From the NCBI RefSeq assembly GCF_047730065.1, contig NZ_CP159829.1:2790001-2854000 (forward strand): a stretch of DNA of 64,000 bases, read 5' to 3'. Shown piece after piece: positions 43,217-53,500 of the stretch. Below the pieces are notes generated by a model that made no database searches, was not told the DNA's origin, and saw only the letters and a list, made by a program, of their open reading frames with translations. The DNA is from Njordibacter sp028825405 (GTDB lineage: Bacteria > Pseudomonadota > Gammaproteobacteria > Pseudomonadales > Balneatricaceae). The first letter of the stretch is position 1. Each line of letters opens with the position of its first letter. The position numbers and the translations under genes were made by a program.

Positions 43217-44013
43217 GGTTGCTGATCTTAGGGGGTACTGCAGATGCTCGCCATTTGGCTAGCGCTCTACACCAAACCCAGCCCTGTTTAGAATTAATTT
43301 ATAGCGTGGCTGGATTGGTTCGTCAGCCTCAAGTTCCAGCTACAGTAGTGAGTGGTGGGTTTACTCAGTTTGGCGGTTTAAGCGCCTACTGCAAACAACA
43401 AAACATAGATGGCATCGTTAATACGACCCATCCATTCAGTGTCACTATGGGCCAACATGCAGAGCAAACCTGTCATGAGTTAGGGCTAAATTACTGGCGT
43501 TTTTTAAGACCTCAATGGCAACCACAAACGGGAGACGATTGGCGCTTATTTGGCACTACTGCCGAGCTTTTAAGTGCCCTTTCAAGTTACCAGCGCACGT
43601 TATTAACGATAGGGCAAATTAGCCCTAAAGAGATGGCACTATTAAATGCAAAGCAACGCATTTGGTTACGTACTGCTGTGCAGCCCAAACATGAGTTACC
43701 CCCCAACGTTACTTGGATTAAAGCCATCGGCCCTTTTGCTGAAGCCGCTGAATTAGCCTTATTAAAACGTCACAGTATTCAAGCTATCGCTAGTAAAAAT
43801 AGTGGCGGCAGTTCCACTGAAGCAAAGCTAACAGCCGCACGAAGCCTTAAAGTGCCCATATTTATGTTGCAGCGGCCACATTTTATTGGACCTGTAGAAC
43901 AACAATTTGATGGACTTGTAAAGCGTTTACAAGCGTGGAGTCGCACACCCATGAAATCCCTCAATAAAGGCAACCGCCATGTCCAATCCCATAGCCATGA
44001 TCAGAAGCACTAG
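43213..44013 (+). CDS. cobK: Precorrin-6A / cobalt-precorrin-6A reductase CobK/CbiJ
   Basis: This 266-residue NADPH-dependent reductase opens with the nucleotide motif LLILGGTADARHLA and contains GIVNTTHPFSVTMGQHA and WRFLRPQW-type segments of the CobK/CbiJ family, plus the late IASKNSGGSSTEAKLTAA. It reduces the macrocycle between the CbiD and CbiET steps. The C-terminal 20 residues are basic and not conserved. An 11-base gap separates it from cobH. Confidence 0.9.
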   Translation: MRLLILGGTADARHLASALHQTQPCLELIYSVAGLVRQPQVPATVVSGGFTQFGGLSAYCKQQNIDGIVNTTHPFSVTMGQHAEQTCHELGLNYWRFLRPQWQPQTGDDWRLFGTTAELLSALSSYQRTLLTIGQISPKEMALLNAKQRIWLRTAVQPKHELPPNVTWIKAIGPFAEAAELALLKRHSIQAIASKNSGGSSTEAKLTAARSLKVPIFMLQRPHFIGPVEQQFDGLVKRLQAWSRTPMKSLNKGNRHVQSHSHDQKH

Positions 44014-44024
44014 GTGATAATGAT

Positions 44025-44666
44025 ATGAGCTTTGAATACCAGCCCAATCCCTCTGCTATAGAGCAAGATAGCTTTCGCCAAATTCGTTTATTAACGGACT
44101 TATCAGGCCTAAGTGACGATGCCCAACAAGTGGTGATGCGTGTTGTCCATAGCGTAGGCGACCCCCTTGTTGCACAGCACATGCGTATAAGTGCCAATGC
44201 CTGTGCTGCTGGGCGTGGGGCTCTGGCCAAACACCAAGCCATATTATGTGATGTAGAAATGGTAAAACAAGGCATTACCAAACGCATGATTCAAAATCCT
44301 CCCCTATGCTACCTCAATCATGAGACTACGGCAGCTATAGCTAAACAGCGTGGGGAAACTCGTTCCATGGCGGCGTTAGACCTTTGGGGAGATCAACTGC
44401 GTTCTAGCGTGGTGGTCATTGGTAATGCCCCTACGGCACTATTTCGCCTCTTAGAAATGCTCAAAGCTGGTGCAGCTAAACCGGCATTAATTGTAGGCAT
44501 TCCCGTTGGTTTTGTAGGCGCTGCTGAATCTAAACAAGCACTTTGGGACCTTCATCAAGGCTTGGGTATTGAATGTATTACCCTGCTTGGACGTCAAGGT
44601 GGCAGTGCCGCTGCTGCCTCAGTAGTCAACGCTTTGTTGCGCTGCAATATGGATGAACGCTACTAA
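44025..44666 (+). CDS. cobH: Precorrin-8X methylmutase CobH/CbiC
   Basis: This 213-residue isomerase moves the methyl group from C11 to C12, giving (hydrogeno)byrinic acid. The family motifs IEQDSFRQIR, MRVVHSVGDP and GNAPTALFRLLEML are present, and VGIPVGFVGAAESK is the signature near the C-terminus. The conserved His of VVHSVGDP is the proposed proton donor. It overlaps the fused cbiET gene as TAATG. Confidence 0.95.
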   Translation: MSFEYQPNPSAIEQDSFRQIRLLTDLSGLSDDAQQVVMRVVHSVGDPLVAQHMRISANACAAGRGALAKHQAILCDVEMVKQGITKRMIQNPPLCYLNHETTAAIAKQRGETRSMAALDLWGDQLRSSVVVIGNAPTALFRLLEMLKAGAAKPALIVGIPVGFVGAAESKQALWDLHQGLGIECITLLGRQGGSAAAASVVNALLRCNMDERY

Positions 44667-45928
44667 TGACCAAAATTACAGTTATTGGGTTAGGCATCTG
44701 CCAGCCCCCCCTGCTTAATGCCAAAGCCCTAAGCGCCTTAGGTAGTTGCGATTGTATAATGGGTTCACCAAGACAATTGGAAAGTATAGCCCATGCGCAG
44801 GTTGTGGCAAACCAAAGCCGCACCCAGCCAGCCAGCCTATGCTTACCAAGGCTCAAACACATCGCCCATGAGATCAAGGGTTTTGTTCATGTTGTGATTC
44901 TTGCTTCTGGTGATCCACTGCTGTTTGGTATTGGTAAATATTTGCAATCTGAATTTGGCGATCAAGTCACCTGTATTAGCGGCGTGTCGAGCTTACAAGG
45001 TGCTTGCGAATTAACTGGACTGTCCTTACAAGATGCCCAGCTAGTCAGTTTACATGGGCGGCCACTAAATCACCTTAAGCGCCATTTACAACCCCACCGC
45101 ACATTGTTAATTCTTACGGATCAAAACAGCCATCCTCAAGCCATTGCAAAAGTCTTAGTGGCTGCTAATTTGGGCCTATCAAAGATACATGTATGCGAGC
45201 GATTAGGCTACGAAGATCAAAACCAACAGCAATTTATAGCTCAAGACCTAGCCACCAGCTCAACCCCCTTTGCGTCACTGCACGTGACCGTGGTTCATAC
45301 GTTAGGCATAGGTCATGTCATGCCAAATTTTCCCGGCATAGCAGATGCCCACTTTGTGACCGATGGCGAGTCAGGCAAAGGCTTGCTCACCAAACGTGAA
45401 GTGCGGCTTAATATTCTAAGTTTACTGCAACCTGCTCCCCAAGACATCGCTTGGGATATCGGTGCGGGCTGTGGTGGAGTCGCAATTGAATGGGCCCTAT
45501 GGAATCCCCAAGGCCAAGTATATGCTATCGAACATCACGACCAGCGCATCGCCTGCTTGGAAGCTAACAAAGAAGCTTTTGGAGTAAGCGCTAACTTAAA
45601 TGTTATCCAAGATAAAGCGCCAGATTGCCTCAAAGAACTACCATTTCCAGACAAGGTCTTTATAGGTGGCAGTGGCGGTGAACTTAGTCGCATAATGCAA
45701 CTGGCTTGGCAGCGGCTCAAACCGGGTGGTCGCCTTGCAACCAGTGCTGTGACTGAGCCAAGTAAGGCTGCACTGAGGCAATTTAGCCTACATGTAGAGC
45801 AGCAGCCCACTGATTATTTACAAGTGGCCATCAGTCGCCACGACACCATTGCTGGGCAAGATTTACTGCGCCCCGCGCTGCCCGTTACCTTAATGTGCTG
45901 GCATAAAGCCCTAGAGATTTCATCCTAA
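44666..45928 (+). CDS. cobL: Fused precorrin-6B C5,15-methyltransferase/decarboxylase CbiE-CbiT (CobL)
   Basis: This 420-residue fusion has an N-terminal CbiE tetrapyrrole methylase domain (about 1-205; VIGLGICQPP, ILASGDPLLFGIGKYL) and a C-terminal CbiT Rossmann methyltransferase (about 225-420; AWDIGAGCGGVAIEWAL, VFIGGSGGELSRIM). It methylates C5 and C15 and removes the C12 acetate carboxyl group. The fused form is called CobL in the aerobic pathway and also occurs in mixed gene sets. Stop-start overlaps of TAATG occur on both sides. Confidence 0.95.
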   Translation: MTKITVIGLGICQPPLLNAKALSALGSCDCIMGSPRQLESIAHAQVVANQSRTQPASLCLPRLKHIAHEIKGFVHVVILASGDPLLFGIGKYLQSEFGDQVTCISGVSSLQGACELTGLSLQDAQLVSLHGRPLNHLKRHLQPHRTLLILTDQNSHPQAIAKVLVAANLGLSKIHVCERLGYEDQNQQQFIAQDLATSSTPFASLHVTVVHTLGIGHVMPNFPGIADAHFVTDGESGKGLLTKREVRLNILSLLQPAPQDIAWDIGAGCGGVAIEWALWNPQGQVYAIEHHDQRIACLEANKEAFGVSANLNVIQDKAPDCLKELPFPDKVFIGGSGGELSRIMQLAWQRLKPGGRLATSAVTEPSKAALRQFSLHVEQQPTDYLQVAISRHDTIAGQDLLRPALPVTLMCWHKALEISS

Positions 45929-46695
45929 TGCATATTTTTGAAGCCCAAGCTGGCGTATTTTATGGAGTGGGTGTTGGCCCAGGTGATGCTTTATTAATTA
46001 CCTTAAAAGCCCATTACCTTATTCAATCTGCCGATGTAATTTGTTATTTAGCGAGCGCTAAAGGTGTGCCTAATAGTGCGACCAGTAGCGCCATTGCAGG
46101 CACTTCACAGGCTCGAGATATTGCTCACGCTAGTATCCTTAGTCGTGCCGAGTTGCCCAAAGAAATCGCTATTCCCATGCCCATGAGTACCGATAGAACT
46201 GAGGCTAATGCTGCCTACGATTTAGGTACTAAGCAAATTATTGAACAACTAAATCTAAGCAAATCTGTCGTGTTTTTGTGCGAAGGCGATCCCCTATTTT
46301 TTGGCTCATTTAGTTACCTGCTAGAACGCTTAAGTGATGCCCACGAATGCCTTGTAGTGCCTGGTATTTCTTCTGTAAACAGTGCAGCGTCTGCCCTACA
46401 GCAACCCCTATCCTTATTGCAAGAATCTTTTGTTGTCATGACAGGACGCCACACCGACGCCCAGCTAGAACTGGCCCTTAATACCCATGACAGTGTGGTT
46501 ATTATGAAGGCAGGCCGAGCTAGGCCGCGTATCTTAGACATACTTGATAAAACAGGTCGTATGGCAGATGCCAACTATTTGGCCTACATCGGTCGTGATA
46601 ACCAAGAAATTCTTACCGATGTAACTCAATTACCTAATCAAGCAGGTCCATACTTTTCATTGTTCGTAGTGCTAAGACAGGAGCGTCATTGGTGA
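45928..46695 (+). CDS. cobI: Precorrin-2 / cobalt-factor II C20-methyltransferase CobI/CbiL
   Basis: This 255-residue SAM-dependent tetrapyrrole methylase has the class motif YGVGVGPGDALLITLKA near the N-terminus, LCEGDPLFFGSFSYL in the middle (SAM loop) and VPGISSVNSAAS, as in CobI/CbiL. The two forms differ in whether the substrate carries cobalt; this sequence cannot decide it by eye. Its stop overlaps the GTG start of cbiG (GTGA). Confidence 0.92.
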   Translation: MHIFEAQAGVFYGVGVGPGDALLITLKAHYLIQSADVICYLASAKGVPNSATSSAIAGTSQARDIAHASILSRAELPKEIAIPMPMSTDRTEANAAYDLGTKQIIEQLNLSKSVVFLCEGDPLFFGSFSYLLERLSDAHECLVVPGISSVNSAASALQQPLSLLQESFVVMTGRHTDAQLELALNTHDSVVIMKAGRARPRILDILDKTGRMADANYLAYIGRDNQEILTDVTQLPNQAGPYFSLFVVLRQERHW

Positions 46696-47501
46696 TCCGA
46701 ATTTTTGCATTAACCGATGCTGGCGCGCGCCTTGGCGAACGTTTAAAGGCCATGCTATTGAACCATGACCCAGATTGCCTAGTTTCCTTTGAGCTAAAAC
46801 CACAACCCTTTGCGGCCCAAGTTCAGGCTGCATTTTCTCAAGCTGACCGCCTCATTTTGATCTGTGCCACGGGCATTGCTGTGCGTACATTGGCGCCTGT
46901 AATAACAAATAAGTACCAAGACCCAGCTGTGCTGGTGCTTGATGAGCAAGGCCAATTTGTTATTCCATTGCTGTCTGGGCATGAGGGCGGTGCCAACGAA
47001 TGGGGACGCCAAATTAGCCATATGCTAGAGGCGCAGTTAGCTGTCACTACGGCTCAGCCATACCTGCAACCTGTATATACCATAGGCATGGGCTGTGAGC
47101 GCCATTGTAGCCATGCCCATTTATTAGAGTTTTTGAACCAATGTTTGACACAACAAGGGCTCACTATTGATGATATCGTGAGCATTAATAGCATTGATAT
47201 TAAAGCCAATGAGCAAGGCCTTATTGAGCTAGCTCAAGATTTAGGTAAGAGTTTTCAAACCTATTCTGCCCAAACTTTGGCAGCCGTCAATGATTTATTG
47301 ATAAACCCTTCTCAATACGTTTATGACACTGTTGGTGTTTATGGCGTTGCAGAGTCTGCTGCACTCTGGTCGGCTCAACAAGCCACTGGTAATGCTGCAG
47401 AGCTAATACAAGCCAAGTTAAAAACACCTAAAGCCACCTGTGCCATCGCCAGAGCGTTTCCACCGGGCGCGGGTTCAGTGGGTGAAGAAGATTATCCTTA
47501 A
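46692..47501 (+). CDS. cbiG: Cobalamin biosynthesis protein CbiG, compact form without the middle domain
   Basis: This 269-residue CbiG opens the ring lactone of cobalt-precorrin-5A in the anaerobic pathway. The N-terminal CbiG domain is intact (ICATGIAVRTLAPVI and the hallmark LLSGHEGGANEWG), then VTTAQP runs within a few residues into the CobE/CbiG C-terminal domain (YTIGMGCERHCSHAHLLEFL). Salmonella CbiG has about 351 residues with a middle domain of roughly 90 between these, which is missing here. I start at GTG 46692, with AGGAG upstream and a GTGA overlap with cobI; the track began with TTG one codon earlier. Confidence 0.88.
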   Translation: MIRIFALTDAGARLGERLKAMLLNHDPDCLVSFELKPQPFAAQVQAAFSQADRLILICATGIAVRTLAPVITNKYQDPAVLVLDEQGQFVIPLLSGHEGGANEWGRQISHMLEAQLAVTTAQPYLQPVYTIGMGCERHCSHAHLLEFLNQCLTQQGLTIDDIVSINSIDIKANEQGLIELAQDLGKSFQTYSAQTLAAVNDLLINPSQYVYDTVGVYGVAESAALWSAQQATGNAAELIQAKLKTPKATCAIARAFPPGAGSVGEEDYP

Positions 47502-47528
47502 GTTTTATTTAATGAGCACGAGATCAGC

Positions 47529-48305
47529 ATGAGCAAACTATTTATTGTTAGCACTGGCCCTGGTGATGCACAGCTAATGGCGCCGCGCGCCCACACTGCC
47601 ATCGCAGACAGTTCAGACCTAGTGGCATATGGCCTTTACTTACAAATTTTGGGGGATATTTGCAACGGCAAACAACACCATGACCTGCCCTTGGGTGAAG
47701 AAATTGGACGGGCCCGTTTAGCCCTAGATTTGGCAGCGAGTGGCAAGACTACATCACTTATTTCAAGTGGCGACATTGGCATTTATGCCATGGCGACCTT
47801 AGTCTTTGAATTACTCGATATGCAGCTCGAGGGGAAAGAGAATCACCCCGAATGGCTCGCTGTAGAATTGGAAGTTATTCCAGGAATTTCTGCCATGCAA
47901 GCCGGTGCGAGTCGCGTGGGTGCTATGTTAGGACATGACTTTTGCACTATTTCTTTGTCAGATTTACTCACACCTTGGGAAACCATTTTAAAGCGTATTG
48001 AAAAAGCTGGCGAAGGTGATTTTGTTGTGTCTTTCTATAACCCTGTGTCTAAAAAACGTGATTGGCAGCTTAACAAAGCCCGCGACATATTGTTACAGCA
48101 CCGCCCGGCCTCTACACCCGTATTAATCGGTCGCCAGCTTACGCGCCCAGAAGAGCAAGTCACTATTATTCGTTTGGATGAATTAGATGCCAAAGACGTG
48201 GACATGTTTACCCTTGTCTCCGTGGGCAACAGCGAGTCTAGACACATAGTCAATGGCACCAAAGAGTGGGTGTATACCCCTCGTGGATATAAAAAGAAGC
48301 TTTAA
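47529..48305 (+). CDS. cobJ: Precorrin-3B C17-methyltransferase CobJ/CbiH
   Basis: This 258-residue tetrapyrrole methylase methylates C17 and drives the ring contraction. Signatures are VSTGPGDAQLMAPRAHTAI, LISSGDIGIYAMATLVFEL and VIPGISAMQAGASRVGAML, as in CobJ/CbiH. There is no fused CobG or CbiG domain. In the aerobic route CobG must first make precorrin-3B, and no CobG is found here; a CbiH-like use fits the CbiG and CbiD neighbours better. It is separated from cobM by 32 bp. Confidence 0.93.
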   Translation: MSKLFIVSTGPGDAQLMAPRAHTAIADSSDLVAYGLYLQILGDICNGKQHHDLPLGEEIGRARLALDLAASGKTTSLISSGDIGIYAMATLVFELLDMQLEGKENHPEWLAVELEVIPGISAMQAGASRVGAMLGHDFCTISLSDLLTPWETILKRIEKAGEGDFVVSFYNPVSKKRDWQLNKARDILLQHRPASTPVLIGRQLTRPEEQVTIIRLDELDAKDVDMFTLVSVGNSESRHIVNGTKEWVYTPRGYKKKL

Positions 48306-48337
48306 TTCCCAACTTTGACATAACACAGGACAAAATT

Positions 48338-49114
48338 ATGACGGTATATTTTATTGGCTCAGGCCCAGGTGATCCAGAGCTAATGACCATTAAAGGTCAG
48401 CGCTTATTAGATGTAGCGCCCGTGGTGCTGTTTGCAGGGTCATTGATTCCCGATGAAAATATGGCAACCGCACGTTCACGCGGTGCCTTAGTCATAGACA
48501 CTGCAGCCTTAGCATTGGATGCTCAAGTAGAGCTAATGGCCGATGCTCATGCCAAAGGCCAGCATGTGGCCCGCGTGCACTCTGGTGACCCCTCGTTATA
48601 TGGTGCCACGGGTGAGCAAATGCGCCGCCTAGAGGCATTAGAAATTGATTACGAAATTATCCCTGGAGTTACAGCCTATTCTGCATCAGCCGCATGGCTG
48701 GGCAAAGAGCTTACCTTGTCTGGCATTTCACAAACAGTTATTCTAACCCGCTACGAAGGCAAAACTCCCTTCCCAGAGCGCGAACGTCTACCCGCTTTAG
48801 CGGCCACTGGAGCCACCATGGCCATTCACCTTGGCATTACTCGCATTCACAAAGTTGTGGCAGACTTATTGCCTCACTATGGACCAGACTGCCCAGTAGC
48901 GGTGTGCTATCGCACTAGTTGGCCTGATCAAGATAAGGTGACAGGGACCTTAAGCGATATCGTTGCCAAAGTACGTGAGAAAAAGTTTACCCGCACTGCT
49001 TTGATACTGGTAGGCCATGTGTTGGATGCAGAAAACTTTGACGATTCGTATCTATATGATGAAACCAAAGCCCACATCTATCGCAAGAAAGATCACAATA
49101 AAAAGGCAGGTTAG
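48338..49114 (+). CDS. cobM: Precorrin-4 C11-methyltransferase CobM/CbiF
   Basis: This 258-residue tetrapyrrole methylase methylates C11. It shows FIGSGPGDPELMTIKGQRLL, VARVHSGDPSLYGATGEQM and IIPGVTAYSASAAWLGKEL, all typical of CobM/CbiF. AGGA precedes its ATG. A 302 bp gap then precedes cobW, the only sizeable break in the operon. Confidence 0.95.
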   Translation: MTVYFIGSGPGDPELMTIKGQRLLDVAPVVLFAGSLIPDENMATARSRGALVIDTAALALDAQVELMADAHAKGQHVARVHSGDPSLYGATGEQMRRLEALEIDYEIIPGVTAYSASAAWLGKELTLSGISQTVILTRYEGKTPFPERERLPALAATGATMAIHLGITRIHKVVADLLPHYGPDCPVAVCYRTSWPDQDKVTGTLSDIVAKVREKKFTRTALILVGHVLDAENFDDSYLYDETKAHIYRKKDHNKKAG

Positions 49115-49416
49115 TGATTTTTACATTGCACCTGCTTGGGTTTTAGAAGGCTCCATCTAGGGTGTATGGGCCACTGCAAATAAGCCCCTTTGTAAGGTGA
49201 TTAATGCCTCAGAGTGACGACCTAGATTGATCTGTGCTCATGGCTTTAGTATGAGTTAATTCATGGCTGTGGTTCCAGCTTCTATTAGAGGCTTGCAAAG
49301 AGTCGCATGGGGGATAGTTTGTGCCCAAGCAAGGCTGATTTTAGTGGCTTTTTGTGACAAAATAGCGGGCAAATTCAAACACCCTTTTAGCTTTTAATTA
49401 CGTACAAGGTTATCCC
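49115..49416. other. Gap within the B12 operon, possible internal promoter
   Basis: These 302 bp between cobM and cobW hold no ORF I trust and no second cobalamin riboswitch: GGGCCACTG occurs near 49170 but without the CCCGCAACGGT core or a B12 box. The gap is long for this operon, so cobW-cobN and later genes may have their own promoter; I cannot place one firmly. Confidence 0.4.
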
Positions 49417-50517
49417 ATGCAACTGAAAAAAATTCCCGCTACTGTGATCACGGGTTTTCTAGGTAGTGGCAAGACGACATTATTATCTAATGTGTTGCGC
49501 CAGATTTCTGGAGGTCAAGACCCAAAGCGTATTGCCGTCATTGTTAATGAATTTGGTGAACTGGACATCGATGCTGATTTATTGCGTAATTGCCCTTTGG
49601 ATTGTGATGACGACACAGCGCCTACGAGCAGCCAGCAAGGTATTTATGAGTTAGCTAACGGCTGTATTTGCTGCACTGTAGAAGAGGAATTTTTGCCAGT
49701 AATGCTGGAATTAGTCAAACGTCGGGATGATATTGACCATATTCTAATTGAAACCAGTGGCTTAGCCTTACCAAAACCCCTTGTACAAGCCTTTAACTGG
49801 CCCAAGATTAAACAACACTTTACTGTTGATGCAGTCATTACTGTGATCGATGGCCCAGCCGTTGCTGGGGGTCGTTTTGCTCACGATGCTGAGCAAGTTC
49901 AAGCTCAGCGCTTGGCCGATGAAAGCCTTAATCATGACCCTGATCTCGCTGAACTACTTGATGACCAGCTTAGTGCAGCTGACTTAGTCATTGTCTCTAA
50001 GAGTGACCTTTTATCTAGTCAGCAACGCAGCCAAGTTGAGGCCATCATTGCGGCTAAAGTTCCAGCTGCCGTCAAGACCGCGTACATTGGCCAAAACAAA
50101 GATGGCACTAGTGATGCGTCTATCGAGTTAGTGCTAGGCTTAGAGGCCGCTGCAGAGGAACGCATTGAAGCAGTGCACACTCACCACGACCATCATCATG
50201 ACCATGGTGACCACCATGAACATGCCCACGACCACTTTGATTCCTGTGTTATTCATCTAGGTGAAGTCGATGGTGAGCGTTTACAAACAGCCCTACAAGA
50301 GCTCCTTTCGAATCAGAAAATCTATCGAGCTAAGGGCTTTGCAGCCTTACCTAACAAACCTATGCGTCAGGTCATTCAAGCTGTTGGCCAGCGTTTAGAA
50401 AGTCACTTTGATCGCTTGTGGGTGGCTGATGAGGCCCGTCGCACTTCCTTGGTAATGATTGGTAAACACTTGCAAGTAGAGCAACTGACCAAGGCCCTAA
50501 AAGTGGCTGAGGTCTAA
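49417..50517 (+). CDS. cobW: CobW family GTPase, metal chaperone
   Basis: This 366-residue G3E GTPase is of the CobW type, a GTP-dependent cobalt(II) chaperone thought to supply CobN. Walker A is GFLGSGKTTLL near residues 14-24; the metal-binding cysteines are in NGCICCTV; EFGELDID is the switch region. A histidine-rich run of about 20 residues starting HTHHDHHHDHGDHH (near 246) lies before the C-terminal CobW_C domain. It sits nine bases upstream of cobN, as expected for a partner of the chelatase. Confidence 0.93.
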   Translation: MQLKKIPATVITGFLGSGKTTLLSNVLRQISGGQDPKRIAVIVNEFGELDIDADLLRNCPLDCDDDTAPTSSQQGIYELANGCICCTVEEEFLPVMLELVKRRDDIDHILIETSGLALPKPLVQAFNWPKIKQHFTVDAVITVIDGPAVAGGRFAHDAEQVQAQRLADESLNHDPDLAELLDDQLSAADLVIVSKSDLLSSQQRSQVEAIIAAKVPAAVKTAYIGQNKDGTSDASIELVLGLEAAAEERIEAVHTHHDHHHDHGDHHEHAHDHFDSCVIHLGEVDGERLQTALQELLSNQKIYRAKGFAALPNKPMRQVIQAVGQRLESHFDRLWVADEARRTSLVMIGKHLQVEQLTKALKVAEV

Positions 50518-50526
50518 GTACCCCCT

Positions 50527-53500
50527 ATGCATCTGCTCGCAGCCCAGCCTGGCGGCTTCGTAGAAGAAGAAGGCATCATCGATCTAGGACAAGACCCAGC
50601 AAAAATGGTGATCTTGGCTGCAGCTGATACGAGTCTAGCGATGCTAGCTACTGCGACTGAACAACTCAGTGACGAATTACCATCGATTCGTCTAGCAAAC
50701 TGGAGTAACCTACTCAAGCCCGCTGCTTTTGATTTGTATGAGCATAAGGTATTGGAACAGGCAGAGTTAGTTTTGGTGTCATTGCTAGGTGGTGCAAGTT
50801 ATTGGAATTATGGTTTTCAGCGCCTTCAGGCATGGCAGCAAGCCAAGCCTGGCCGACAGCTCATTCTGGTACCCGGGGATGATGCGCCAGACCCTGAGTT
50901 AACCCTAGCGAGTTCCTGCAATGCCGGTACCTGCCATATGGTATGGCAATACTTGCGCCAAGGCGGTGTGAGTAACGGTATTAATTTGTTACGTTACTTG
51001 GCCCAAGAACACAATCTAGATTCAGCCTTACTAGGACATAAACCGCAATGGCAACCTCCTACTGAACTACCTCAAGCGTTGATTTATCAACCGGGAGTGG
51101 CTCAGGCTAGCTTGATGGATTGGCAAACAAATACCCAGAGTCAAGGTCTACAAAATGCACCCGTAGTGGCACTATTATTTTATCGAAGCCATTTACAAAG
51201 TGGCAATACTCAAATGTTTGATGGCCTAATGACCAGCCTAATTAAGCAAGGTATGAACCCTATTGCCCTTGCCGTGACTTCACTCAAAGATCCACAGGCC
51301 CTAGCTTTAGTTAATCACACTCTAAAGCAGTCCAACGCTAAGCTGGTATTAAGTAGCTTAGGGTTTGCCAGTAACAAAGTCGATGCACCCAGTCTTAGTT
51401 CAGCACCCACCCAGTTTAACTTGCCTATTGAAGGCGATCTCCCTGTGTTACAACTGGTTCTGTCTTCCACCACTAATGATGCATGGCGTGAGCATAAACA
51501 AGGTTTAAGATCGCGTGATATCGCCATGCAAGTCGTGTTGCCAGAAATGGATGGCCATGTACTCACCCGTGCCATTAGTTTTAAGTCAATGGGTTACTAC
51601 AGCAAACTATGTCAAATAGATCTTGTCGGCTACCAACTAGAGCCCGAAAGAGCAGAATTTGTGGCGCGCCTTGCGAAAGGTTATTGCAGCCTTGGCCATA
51701 AAGCTAATCATGACAAACGTATCGCCCTTATACTCGCCAATTATCCCACCAAAGATGGGCGTATTGGTAATGGTGTCGGCTTAGACACACCTCAATCTGC
51801 CATTAACGTTTTACAAGCCATGCAAGACGCAGGTTATGCCGTTGATGAAGTGCCCGAAAATGGTAATGCCTTAATTGAGACTTTGTTAGCATCGGTCACC
51901 AACAACCCCAATACTTTGCATCATTTGCCGTGCTGGCAAAGCATAGATAGCACCGAGTACTTAGCGCACTTTGGGCAATTACCCAAAGTCTGCCAGCAAG
52001 CCGTTTGGCAACGCTGGGGTAGCCCAGAGCAAGATCCTAAGTATCGTCAAGGACGCATCATGCTAGCGGGTTTACGTTTAGGTGAAACCTTTGTCGGTAT
52101 TCAGCCTGCACGAGGTTATAACCTAGACTTAAGCGCCAACTACCACGACCCAGATCTCGTTCCACCTCACAGCTATTTAGCCTTCTATTTTTGGTTGCGT
52201 CATAGTTACCAAGTAGATGCGGTCATTCATCTTGGCAAACATGGCAATCTGGAATGGCTGCCTGGCAAAGGCGTGGCTCTGAGCGATGAGTGCTGGCCCG
52301 ATGTCGCCCTTGGCCCTATGCCCCACTTCTACCCATTTATTGTTAATGATCCCGGTGAAGGTGCCCAAGCCAAACGCAGAGCACAAGGGGTCATTGTTGA
52401 TCATTTAATGCCCCCCATGGCCCGTGCTGAAACCTATGGTGAACTGGCAGATTTAGAAGCCTTAGTAGACGAACTGTATCAAGCCACCGGCCTAGATACA
52501 AGACGTGAACTATGGTTGAGGGAGCAGATTGTTGCGATCTTGGCTAGCAGTCATCTAAAGCAAGAGTTGGGGTTGACAACCGATACCACAGAAGGCGAAA
52601 TGCTGGCTGAGCTTGACACCTATTTATGTGATATTAAAGAAGCTCAAATTCGCAATGGGTTACACATTTTAGGTCAGTTGCCACTAGCTGATGAATTGAG
52701 TGAAACCCTTGTTGCTCTGCTGCGTTTACCTCGCGGAAAGGCCAACGAAGAGCGCGGCATACTGCATAACATAGCCTTAGATTTAGGTCTAAAGACCTAC
52801 GATCCCTTAGCCACTGAAGTCACTCCTTGGACCGATTCTAAGCCGCTCTTGTTAGCCCAGCAAAGTGATGCTTTATGGCGTTCTAGCATGGACACCAGAG
52901 AACGCCTTGAATTACTCGCGTTAAACTTAGTTAAGCAATACTTACTATCATCGAAGACAAAAGATACCGCAGAATTAACGAGCACACTACCACGCACAAG
53001 TGAGCAGTTGAAATATGCTAAAAATACTATTTTAGTGGCTTTAGAAGATAGTGCAGTAAGAGAAACCCAAGCCCTCATTCAAGGGCTAGCAGGCCAAGCA
53101 GTAGAACCTGGTCCCAGCGGTGCACCCACCCGAGGCCGTTTAGATACCTTGCCCACAGGGCGCAATTTCTTTTCTTTAGATAACCGTAGCGTGCCATCTG
53201 CAGCAGCATGGGCTTTAGGTCAGCGCTCAGCTCAAGCACTCATAGAGCGTCATTTACAAGAACACGGTGAGTACCCAACCCAATTGGGCTTATCGGTTTG
53301 GGGCACTGCCACTATGCGCACAGGTGGTGATGACATTGCCCAAGCTTTTGCATTAATGGGCATTAAACCCGTGTGGGCTGTTGGTTCCCAGCGAGTCACT
53401 GATTTTGAAATTATGCCTGCCATGTTACTAGGTCGGCCTCGGGTTGACGTTACCCTGCGGGTATCTGGCTTTTTTCGTGACGCTTTCCCTAATGTTATGA

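Noticed and set aside
49115..49416. Possible second cobalamin riboswitch before cobW
   Set aside because: Only a GGGCCACTG-like piece is present; the CCCGCAACGGT core and the B12 box are missing.
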